From positions 1 to 13,347 of the forward strand of contig CAZFDT010000114.1 of NCBI GenBank assembly GCA_964518335.1: DNA of 13,347 nt, written 5' to 3'. Below are positions 6,414-12,719 of the stretch, one piece after another; within the stretch, counting starts at the first letter, position 1, and each line of letters starts with the position of its first letter. Below the pieces are notes generated by a model, which was given only the letters and a program-made list of their open reading frames with translations, made no database searches and had not been told where the DNA came from. This DNA comes from CAZFDT01 sp964518335 (GTDB taxonomy: Bacteria; Planctomycetota; Phycisphaerae; Phycisphaerales; Phycisphaeraceae). Made by a program: the position numbers and the translations under genes.

Positions 6414-7343
6414 TCATGCGGGTTCATTGAGCAGGCCCTTGGCCTCCTCGATCGCCTCCGGCAGCAGGGCGACGACTTCGTCGATCCGCGTGCCGGTCAG
6501 GTTCAGGTGGCTCAGCAGATCGCTCGACGGCTCGGTGTGTTCCACCGTGCCCGCGTACCCGATGCCGTGATTCGCCGCGAGGATGTCGGCCACGTGCACC
6601 AACCCGCACAGCGTGCGGTTGGCGTCGGCCAACTCCATCGGACGGTGGTGGAAGCCCGTGACGTAGAAAAAGCTCAGCGGAAACTTCCACGTGCGGCACA
6701 ACGCGGCGCCGAACATCTCGTGATGGGCGCCGATGCACTTGAGCTCAGCCTCACGCAGCGTCATGCCCGGCTCGGCCTGCTTGCGATCCAACGCCTCGAC
6801 AAACTGCGGGCGGCGGGCCTGCACCTCGACCATGATGCCCAGGTCGTGGATCAACCCCGCCAGGAACGCCTCGTCGGGCAGGCCCAGGCCGATCTTGTCC
6901 GCCAGCAGCCGCGTTCCCGTCGCCACGGCGATCGAGTGCAGCCACAGATCGCGGGCGTCGAAGTGCGGACAGATCTTGCCCCCGCGGAACAGCTTGGCCA
7001 GGCTCGCCGCGATGGCGATGTTCTTCACCGCATTGAGACCCAGCAGAACGATCGCACGATTGATCGAGCCGATCTGGCCCGGCAGGCCGTAGAACGCGCT
7101 GTTGACCACCTTGAGAATGCGGGCGCCCAGCGCCGGGTCGTTGCTGATGACTTTGTTGAGGTCCTGCGCGGTCGAGTCGGGGTCTTCGACGAGGCGGATG
7201 ATCTTGAGGGTGATCTCCGGCAGCGTGGCGATGTGGGAGATTTCCTGGATCGCCGTCTGCACCACCTGCGGATTCACCGGCGTCTTCTCACCGGCGCCGG
7301 CGTGAATCGTGGCGGCGTGCGATAGGCTGGCGGCTGGGGTCAT
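6414..7343 (-). CDS. HDOD-domain signalling protein
   Basis: The 309-residue protein has an HDOD domain over about residues 25-235: LPEITLKIIRLVEDP, NDPALGARILKVVNSAFYG and INRAIVLLGLNAVKNIA are characteristic of the family. It keeps several HD-type residues (H136 in WLHS, H166-D167 in GLIHDLG, H207-H208, H232-H233, H250 with D253), so metal binding cannot be excluded although most HDOD proteins are regarded as non-enzymatic. HDOD proteins act in signal transduction, often linked to cyclic-di-GMP, motility or stress. The ATG at 7343 is chosen because GGAGG lies 9 nt upstream and the longer frame to 7445 adds low-complexity sequence. No GGDEF, EAL or receiver domain is fused. It is last in a same-strand run of four genes and is followed by an intrinsic terminator. 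Confidence 0.92.
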   Translation of the reverse strand: MTPAASLSHAATIHAGAGEKTPVNPQVVQTAIQEISHIATLPEITLKIIRLVEDPDSTAQDLNKVISNDPALGARILKVVNSAFYGLPGQIGSINRAIVLLGLNAVKNIAIAASLAKLFRGGKICPHFDARDLWLHSIAVATGTRLLADKIGLGLPDEAFLAGLIHDLGIMVEVQARRPQFVEALDRKQAEPGMTLREAELKCIGAHHEMFGAALCRTWKFPLSFFYVTGFHHRPMELADANRTLCGLVHVADILAANHGIGYAGTVEHTEPSSDLLSHLNLTGTRIDEVVALLPEAIEEAKGLLNEPA

Positions 7344-7499
7344 GCTCTTCCACCTCCCGTACAGGGCGCTCTCTGCCGACGATTGGTATCGACCCCCGCG
7401 CGGCGCGACTTGACCCCGCGGCGCTTCGACAATGATCCTCGTCATGTAGGGTCGGTGTGGGCTGCGCCGGTTGTGACGACCGTGCGGCCTGCGTGGTCA

Positions 7500-8507
7500 C
7501 TACCAGGCCAGGAACACCTCGGCGGCGGGGATCGGCTTGTCGATCACCCCCAGCTCCAGCAGTTGCTCGATCAGCAGTTGCCAGCGATAGACGCTCATCT
7601 CGCCCACGTTGGTCATCGCGTCCTCGGAGAGGATGAGCATGCGCTGCGCCTCGGCGGACTGGGCGAAGGTGGCCGCGTCCATGCTCGGGTTGAGCTTCAT
7701 CATGGCCTCATTGGCGGGCACGGGGTCGGCCAGATAGGCGTCCCAGCCCTCGCGCGCCGCCAGGATCATGGCCCGCGCCTCGCGCTCGTGGGCCCGCACG
7801 TAATCGCCCCGCGCCACCAGCACCGTCGTGTACGGGTTGTAGCCCGAGTCGGCAATCAGGAACGCCCGCGGCTCCACGCCGTTCTGCTTCAGCAGGATCG
7901 GCTCGGATGTGACGAAGCACTGCTGCGCGTAGTCCGACCCCGACGCCAGAAGCCCCGCGATCCCGCCGGGGTAGGGCACGACTTTCACCTTGTCAAACCC
8001 GTAGGTCTTCTCCAGGTGCAACGCGTACGGCAGCCCGCGCTGCATCGCCAGCGTCCCGCCGCCAAACACGTCGGACAACTGCAGCAGGCCACGGTCGGCA
8101 CGCACCAGGATCCCCTGCGGACACGTCTGGTACACCGCGAACAACGCCACCACGTCCTGCCCCTTGCTCCGCGCAATGACGATCTCGTCGCCGCTGGCGA
8201 TCCCGTAGGGCATCTTCCCCGCGATCACCATCTGCACCACCGGCGTGCCCGATCCGCCGGGAACCAGCTCCACGTTCAACCCGCGCTTGGCGTAGATGTC
8301 GCGCTGCTGGGCCGCGTAGAACCCGCCGAATTGTGGCTCGGGCTTCCAGTTCAGCGCCAACTGGATCAGCGGACCCGTCGGCGTCGCACGCCGCGAGGCG
8401 CTGGCGGCCGGCGCCGGTGTCGGCGTGGCGGCAGGCTCGGGCGCCTCCGATCCGCGATCGCACGCCAGCATGGCCAGGCACAGCAGCATCAACAGGAGCG
8501 TTCGCAT
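7500..8507 (-). CDS. NMT1/THI5-like ABC-transporter substrate-binding lipoprotein
   Basis: The 335-residue protein starts with a lipoprotein signal: hydrophobic residues 3-15 and Cys16 in LAMLACDRG, with a non-standard Met at position -3. A Pro/Ala/Thr-rich linker (20-45) precedes the binding domain. LALNWKPEPQFGGFYAAQ (50-67) with DIYAKRGLNVELVPGG is the NMT1/THI5-like start, as in ThiY-type pyrimidine-precursor and nitrate/taurine-type binding proteins. Later family features are YGIASGDEIVIAR (101-113) and GGIAGLLASGSDYAQ. The protein would be anchored in an outer or cytoplasmic membrane and deliver a small molecule to an ABC permease. No permease or ATPase gene is in this window, so partner and ligand are unknown. 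The start at 8507 has GAGGAA 6 nt upstream; a longer frame to 8603 would put a spurious tail before the signal peptide. It lies 44 bp after the SPASM gene. Confidence 0.88.
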   Translation of the reverse strand: MRTLLLMLLCLAMLACDRGSEAPEPAATPTPAPAASASRRATPTGPLIQLALNWKPEPQFGGFYAAQQRDIYAKRGLNVELVPGGSGTPVVQMVIAGKMPYGIASGDEIVIARSKGQDVVALFAVYQTCPQGILVRADRGLLQLSDVFGGGTLAMQRGLPYALHLEKTYGFDKVKVVPYPGGIAGLLASGSDYAQQCFVTSEPILLKQNGVEPRAFLIADSGYNPYTTVLVARGDYVRAHEREARAMILAAREGWDAYLADPVPANEAMMKLNPSMDAATFAQSAEAQRMLILSEDAMTNVGEMSVYRWQLLIEQLLELGVIDKPIPAAEVFLAW

Positions 8508-8551
8508 AGCGGATTCCTCGTTCCCAATTCTGAAGCGTGAGTGTAGCACTC

Positions 8552-10105
8552 TCACGGCCGATGCCACTGCGGACACGATCGGCAAAGCGCCAGCTCGTCC
8601 CATCGACCCGCCGCGTGCAGACCCGCGGGCTCACGCACGCGATGCCACACTTGCACCAGCGAGGTCGCCCCGGCATCACCCAGCGACGCACGGCCCAGCC
8701 AGTCCTGGTCGCACAGCGCCACTTGCCCATCGCTGAGAATCGTCATGCGCGATCCGAGCTGCCGGCACGCTCGCCGCCGCGGCGGCGCCATCGGCACCGG
8801 CGACTGCTCGGGCATCAGCCCGCAACCGCCCGTCGCGGCCTCCACCACCGCGTGCCCGGCGTAGTGCATCCACCGATTGAAGTACCCCTCCAGATCGCCC
8901 AGCGTCTCGCCGGTCTTCACCATCGACGGCACGATCCACGGCAAGCCCGGACGCGGCCGGTGGTTGAACAGCCGCTCAAGCCGCCGGATCACGCCATCGA
9001 AATGATCGGCCCCCATCACCTTCGCATACGTCGCGGGGCAGTCGGCGTTGAGACGGACCCATATCACGTCGATGGGCAACTGCAGCATTCTGTCCACCGC
9101 CGCGTCGTCGCACAACAGGTCCGTCTGCACGCAGATGCTCCACACGCCCGCCTCGTGGGCTGCCTGAACCACCGCATCCCATTGCGGGTGCAGCAGCGCG
9201 TCGCCCAGCCCGCCCAGCGTCAGCGCCACGTCGTCTGCCTCGCCCAGTTGCGCGACGATCCGACGGGCCGTGTCCAGCGGCATGTCGCCGCGTTCCAGCG
9301 CCACGTACCGCTGCGGTACGATCGGTCCATCCACCAGTCGCCGCGGCGTCAGTTCCAGCGTCACCTGCTGCGGCAACGTCGCCGCTTGCGGCTTGGCACA
9401 CCCCCCGACCTCGCACACCGCCTCGATCCCTCGGCGCGTGTCGTACACAAACCGCCGCGCGTCGCCGCGCAGCGCCGGGTCGATCTGAAAGCACACGTCG
9501 CGCCCGATCGGGTCGGGCGTGGGAATGCGCGGATTGTAGCGCAGCGCCTGGGCGAATGAGCCGTGCCCGCGTGCCATCTCCTCGAGCAGATCGAGGCTCA
9601 CTGCAACACCCGCCACGCCCGGCGGCGCCTGCGAGAAGGTGATCCGCATCGACTCGGGCGCCTCCAGATGCAGCCCCAGGACGCCCGCGCAGATCGCCGG
9701 GTCCAGCCGCGGCCAATCCGCGCCCAGCAGGATCGCCGACGTCGCACCCTGCGCTTTCATCGCCTCGACCAGCGGCGCCGCCGGCAGCAACTCGTCGAAG
9801 ATCGTCGCCCCCCCCAGCCCGCCGCGCCACGACGCCGGCGACCACTTCCGCGCCGCCCGGATCGCCTCGACGTGCGGATCGTTCCACCCGTCGGTCGCCA
9901 CCGTCTGCACCGGCACGCCCACCGGCGGCAGCGTCTGGCCCCGCGGGTGAACCAGCACCACCGCCTCGACGCCCCGAATCGCCGACGCACGCTCGACGCT
10001 GTGCGCCAGCACCGTGCGATCCACCAGCACGTCCGCCACGCGGCTGCGCAACCCCAGCGCGGTGCACTCGACGTTGACGGGAATAAGGGCGACAACCTTG
10101 GGCAT
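8552..10105 (-). CDS. Nucleotidyltransferase-like/SPASM fusion with degenerate radical-SAM core
   Basis: The 517-residue protein has three regions. Residues 1-190 resemble a GT-A nucleotidyltransferase of the CMP-KDO synthetase/CofC kind (ALIPVNVE near 6-13, ADVLVDRTVLAHSVERA, ILLGADWPRLDP near 125-135). Residues 248-430 resemble a radical-SAM barrel beginning LELTPRRLVDGPIVP (250-264). This aligns with LELTxxCxxxCxxCP, but R256, G260 and V263 stand where the three cluster cysteines should be. Residues 447-511 form a SPASM domain (C447, C465 in SDGQVALCDQDW, C508 and C511 in CRSC). The architecture recalls the spiro-SPASM family described mainly from spirochaetes; that assignment is from memory. 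It follows the Maf-like gene after a REP-like repeat and precedes the binding lipoprotein by 44 bp. The ATG at 10105 begins the nucleotidyltransferase fold; its only Shine-Dalgarno-like GGGAG is 11 nt upstream, on the repeat hairpin. Confidence 0.82.
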   Translation of the reverse strand: MPKVVALIPVNVECTALGLRSRVADVLVDRTVLAHSVERASAIRGVEAVVLVHPRGQTLPPVGVPVQTVATDGWNDPHVEAIRAARKWSPASWRGGLGGATIFDELLPAAPLVEAMKAQGATSAILLGADWPRLDPAICAGVLGLHLEAPESMRITFSQAPPGVAGVAVSLDLLEEMARGHGSFAQALRYNPRIPTPDPIGRDVCFQIDPALRGDARRFVYDTRRGIEAVCEVGGCAKPQAATLPQQVTLELTPRRLVDGPIVPQRYVALERGDMPLDTARRIVAQLGEADDVALTLGGLGDALLHPQWDAVVQAAHEAGVWSICVQTDLLCDDAAVDRMLQLPIDVIWVRLNADCPATYAKVMGADHFDGVIRRLERLFNHRPRPGLPWIVPSMVKTGETLGDLEGYFNRWMHYAGHAVVEAATGGCGLMPEQSPVPMAPPRRRACRQLGSRMTILSDGQVALCDQDWLGRASLGDAGATSLVQVWHRVREPAGLHAAGRWDELALCRSCPQWHRP

Positions 10106-10116
10106 CTGTAATTCTG

Positions 10117-10238
10117 CTCCCTCTCCCTTTGGGAGAGGGCTGGGGTGAGGGAACCTGCGACTGTCAGGGGCGCCCGTGACAATCGCAGGCCCCCTCACCC
10201 GGCTCGAAGACTCGCCACCCTCTCCCGGAGGGAGAGGG
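10117..10238. repeat. REP/BIME-like composite palindromic repeat
   Basis: Two perfect 9-bp hairpins of the same type, CCCTCTCCC-loop-GGGAGAGGG, lie at 10119-10139 (loop TTT) and 10218-10238 (loop GGA). Between them a long stem pairs 10143-10151 with 10192-10200 (GGGTGAGGG/CCCTCACCC). Inside it 10154-10160 pairs with 10183-10189 (CCTGCGA/TCGCAGG) and 10163-10166 with 10177-10180. The CCCTCTCCC/GGGAGAGGG plus GGGTGAGGG combination is a dispersed repeat known from many bacterial genomes, often mistranslated as LSQRERG or PLPKGEG peptides. It fills the gap between the Maf-like gene, whose stop is 2 bp away, and the SPASM gene. It may stabilise the upstream mRNA or modulate downstream translation. 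Confidence 0.75.
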
Positions 10239-10240
10239 GA

Positions 10241-12148
10241 TCAGGCCGCCGCGCGGTGCGGCGTCATGCCTCCCCGCTCGATGGCGTCGGTGAGGATCTT
10301 CGCCGTTTCGTCGCAGGCCTGCAGCGTCCAGTCCATGTTCCGCAGGTCGCGCTCGATCTGGCGGGCCTGACGCTGCAGCGCGTCGGACTCGTGGTGATGG
10401 ATCGCCCGGTCGTGGCGGGCGCGGTGGAACGCACCGATGGTGTTGATGTAGCACACCATCGAGAAGGCGTCGGCCAGCGACTCGACCCGGGCCTGATGCC
10501 GCTTGAGCTTGCGGAACAGGTCGGTGAACTTGGCGGTGTTGTGCTGGTGGGCGAGCATGTCCCGGAGGATGGGCACGCTGTCGCGAGTGGCGCGACGGAT
10601 GGCCTGCACGTCGTCGAGCAGGCGCCGCAGGTGGCTCCGCAGCGATGCAAGCCTCGCCGAGTCCACGTCGTGCGACGGCATCGGGATTGCCGGCGCAGGC
10701 CGCGTGGCGTACAACTGCAGCGCCTCGGCCAGAGGCATTCGCGTCGTGTGCGCCTTGGGCATGCCCCCCTCGGTACAGTCGATGATCCGCTGCCCGCTCG
10801 ACGCGGCCTGTGCGAAGTCGCGCTCGAACTGCTTGAGGTACGTCACCATCTGCTCGTCGGAGAAGATCGGCCGGCCGTGGATGTCCGTGTGCCGCGACAG
10901 GTGGCGGCGGTGACGCATGATCCGCGTGAACTCCATGAACTCGACGCTGGCGAACGGCCCCAGCTCCGGCGCCCACACGTCGTGTATTGCCGTGCCCGGC
11001 GCGTAATACAACCCGTCCGAGAAACCCAGGTCCTGGCCGATGAAAAGGATCGGATCGCACCCCAGATGCTGGGCGAGATAGAACGAAAGGTGCGCCACCG
11101 TCGCACCGGTGGCAATAGCCTTGCGGGGGCGCGCCAGCGGGCCGATCATCGTATCGAGGAACTCGTTGCGCAACAGTCGCATCGGCCCGGGGAAATTCTC
11201 CAGGATCGCCGGGTTGCTCTTGGGCTCGGCCACGAGCGTCACGTCGGGCAGCGGCGGCAGGTCCTCGTAGAAGCGGCGGCAGATCGCCGAATAGTCCAGC
11301 GCCGTGACGAAGTCGGGCCGGATGCCCCGGTCCAGCAGCGGCTTGAGCGTGGTCTGCACGGCGATCACGACCACGTTGCGGCGCACTGCCGCGTCCCGCA
11401 GCAGATCGACGTTCTTGACGAGGCTCGGACCCGCGCCGACGCACACCGCCGGATGCCCCGACGCCAGGCGATGCAGCGCGTCGGTGTCGGCGCCCGCGGC
11501 ATAGAGGTGCACGTTCGCCGCCAGATTGGCGCAGGTGCGCGAGGCGTTGACCAGCGCGGTGGCGACGTTGGTCCGGCAGTAGGCGAGGATCTCCGTCATC
11601 ACCTTGCCGAACGCCGCCAGCTTGTCGCCGCAACGGGCGCGCGATGGCGGGTGCTCGACGAGGATCGTCCCCAGCGTGAGCATGCTGGCGAAGCGATCGA
11701 TGCGCCGGGTCAGCTCCGGCCGGTCCATCGACTCGTCGGCGAGAATGACGTTGGGCATCGCCAGCCAGCGGGTGCAGTCGATGCGCTCGAACACGGCGCG
11801 GAGCAGCGACACGTCCGGCTCGAAGACGATCATCAGGCCATACTCCCCCATGTCGTCCGCCGCCAGGGCCACGTGATGGCCCACGCCCAGCCCGAGCATC
11901 ACGATGCCCGCATGTCTGGCGTGGTCGATGACGCTCACGAGTGTGCGGGCCTCGGCGCCCGGGTCGTAGCGCGACGCCAGCGCGATCATCCTGCCCTGGT
12001 GCTCGATCGACGCGGTGAGCGGACCGGCTTTGGAGGCGGTCCACTGCAGCGGGGCAGGAGGGGCCTGTTCGATGCGCGCCGCCAGCGCCGCGTCGTGGCC
12101 GCGCAACGCCGCCAGATTGGCGCGCAGGATGTCCGTGGCGTCCGCCAT
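10241..12148 (-). CDS. DUF115/Maf-type glycosyltransferase (motility accessory factor family)
   Basis: The 635-residue protein carries the MAF/DUF115 (MptE-like, PF01973) core: VCVGAGPSL at residues 235-243, VVVIAVQTTLKPLLDRGIRPDFVTALDYS (259-287), IATGATVAHLSFYLAQHLGCDPILFIGQDLGFSDG (345-379) and a C-terminal helical region rich in Arg and His (500-625). An N-terminal Rossmann-like half (80-115, GIVMLGLGVGHH) completes the usual Maf layout. Maf proteins transfer CMP-activated nonulosonic acids (pseudaminic, legionaminic) to flagellin in the cytoplasm; distant relatives bind pterin. The ATG at 12148 gives a family-like N-terminus (ILRANLAAL) but has a poor ribosome site; an open frame runs to 12214. 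It is the first of four same-strand genes, and its neighbour is nucleotidyltransferase-like, which suits a glycan-activating partner. No flagellin gene is in view. Confidence 0.88.
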   Translation of the reverse strand: MADATDILRANLAALRGHDAALAARIEQAPPAPLQWTASKAGPLTASIEHQGRMIALASRYDPGAEARTLVSVIDHARHAGIVMLGLGVGHHVALAADDMGEYGLMIVFEPDVSLLRAVFERIDCTRWLAMPNVILADESMDRPELTRRIDRFASMLTLGTILVEHPPSRARCGDKLAAFGKVMTEILAYCRTNVATALVNASRTCANLAANVHLYAAGADTDALHRLASGHPAVCVGAGPSLVKNVDLLRDAAVRRNVVVIAVQTTLKPLLDRGIRPDFVTALDYSAICRRFYEDLPPLPDVTLVAEPKSNPAILENFPGPMRLLRNEFLDTMIGPLARPRKAIATGATVAHLSFYLAQHLGCDPILFIGQDLGFSDGLYYAPGTAIHDVWAPELGPFASVEFMEFTRIMRHRRHLSRHTDIHGRPIFSDEQMVTYLKQFERDFAQAASSGQRIIDCTEGGMPKAHTTRMPLAEALQLYATRPAPAIPMPSHDVDSARLASLRSHLRRLLDDVQAIRRATRDSVPILRDMLAHQHNTAKFTDLFRKLKRHQARVESLADAFSMVCYINTIGAFHRARHDRAIHHHESDALQRQARQIERDLRNMDWTLQACDETAKILTDAIERGGMTPHRAAA

Positions 12149-12217
12149 CACCGGTTTTATCGGTCGATGCCCGCGCCTGCCTGCATTTTGCAGCAGGGCC
12201 ACCGCACGCGCCAACGG

Positions 12218-12235
12218 CCCGCGCAGGACTGCGCG
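12218..12235. repeat. Perfect 7-bp hairpin in the divergent intergenic region
   Basis: CCGCGCA (12218-12224) pairs with TGCGCGG (12229-12235) around GGAC. It lies between the divergent Maf-like and small membrane-protein genes, with no T-run on either side, so it is not a terminator. A role in the Maf gene leader is possible but unsupported. Confidence 0.3.
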
Positions 12236-12242
12236 GCAGCCC

Positions 12243-12271
12243 TTGACCCGACCCGATGCGCCGAAGATGAT
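12243..12271 (+). promoter_or_regulatory. Candidate sigma70-type promoter for the small membrane protein
   Basis: TTGACC (12243-12248, 5 of 6 consensus) is followed after exactly 17 bp by GATGAT (12266-12271, 4 of 6). Initiation near 12278 would leave a leader of about 28 nt before the ATG at 12306. The spacing and position support the small gene, but the -10 is only fair. Confidence 0.4.
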
Positions 12272-12305
12272 CGTGCAGAGTCCATTCTGCTAACCGCTGG
12301 CGCGC

Positions 12306-12545
12306 ATGACATTCTTCCAGGTGATCTGCGTGATCGTGACGGCCACGATTCTGGCGTTGATCGTGGTGGGTGTGGCGTTGCGCCGGATGTGGTGGCCGGC
12401 GTGGCCTTCCTCCTGCGGATTCCACAGCGTCCATTTCAGCGATGAACCATGCGAGTGCCTGGTATGTGGGTTGATCTGGCTGGCCCTGGCGGCCTTGTTC
12501 TTGTTTCTTGGTTTTGGCCCGGTGTCATCGTGGGTCTTCGGCTAA
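12306..12545 (+). CDS. Small two-TM cysteine-rich membrane protein, unknown function
   Basis: The 79-residue product has a hydrophobic helix at 3-24 and another at 55-76, joined by a short loop with tryptophans (MWWPAWP) and four cysteines: C37, then C49, C51 and C54 in PCECLVCG. That spacing could bind a metal ion or form disulfides. It matches no family I recognise. Third codon positions are mostly G or C, as in neighbouring genes, and a candidate promoter lies 35-63 bp upstream, but no Shine-Dalgarno sequence precedes the ATG. It is divergent from the Maf-like gene and ends 174 bp before the right IS copy. A chance open frame remains possible. Confidence 0.5.
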   Translation: MTFFQVICVIVTATILALIVVGVALRRMWWPAWPSSCGFHSVHFSDEPCECLVCGLIWLALAALFLFLGFGPVSSWVFG

Positions 12546-12719
12546 ACAAGTGTTGCCGTTGACCTTTTGCACACGCGGCCGTGCTGCGATTGCTGTTCGA
12601 GTCCACCTGCCCCTGTGCGGCAGAAAAGTCAACGTCTCTACGCTCGGCGGGTCTGTCGCGATGTGGGCCGGCTGCGGCGGGGGCTTGAACGGCGGCGGTC
12701 CTTCCGGGTTTGTAGTGGG
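12546..12719. other. Intergenic region beside the right IS, no gene seen
   Basis: This 174-bp stretch between the small membrane protein and the IS tip holds no convincing gene or terminator. The only structure seen is an imperfect inverted repeat, GTTGACCTTTT (12558-12568) against AAAAGTCAAC (12624-12633), broken by one extra C. The 10 bases touching the IS tip (12710-12719, TTGTAGTGGG) do not match the ACCCGCGTTC flank of the left copy, so the two copies lie at unrelated target sites on their inner sides. Confidence 0.5.

Noticed and set aside
8537..9559. A 340-codon + strand frame opposite the SPASM gene
   Set aside because: It has the Arg/His-rich composition of an antisense shadow and no domain, while the minus strand encodes the SPASM cysteine pattern.
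10164..12434. A 756-codon minus-strand frame overlapping the Maf-like gene in another frame
   Set aside because: Its product is Arg/Gly/Ala/Pro-rich without motifs; the 12148..10241 frame encodes the recognised family.
10145..12445. A 766-codon + strand frame covering the REP-like repeat and the Maf-like gene
   Set aside because: It is antisense to a DUF115 protein with clear motifs, its product is a His/Arg/Val/Asp-rich string with no domain, and it runs out of frame into the small membrane-protein gene.
12558..12633. Imperfect inverted repeat GTTGACCTTTT / AAAAGTCAAC as a possible second MITE or operator
   Set aside because: The arms are short with an indel and there are no terminal CAGGG tips or direct-repeat flanks; probably chance.
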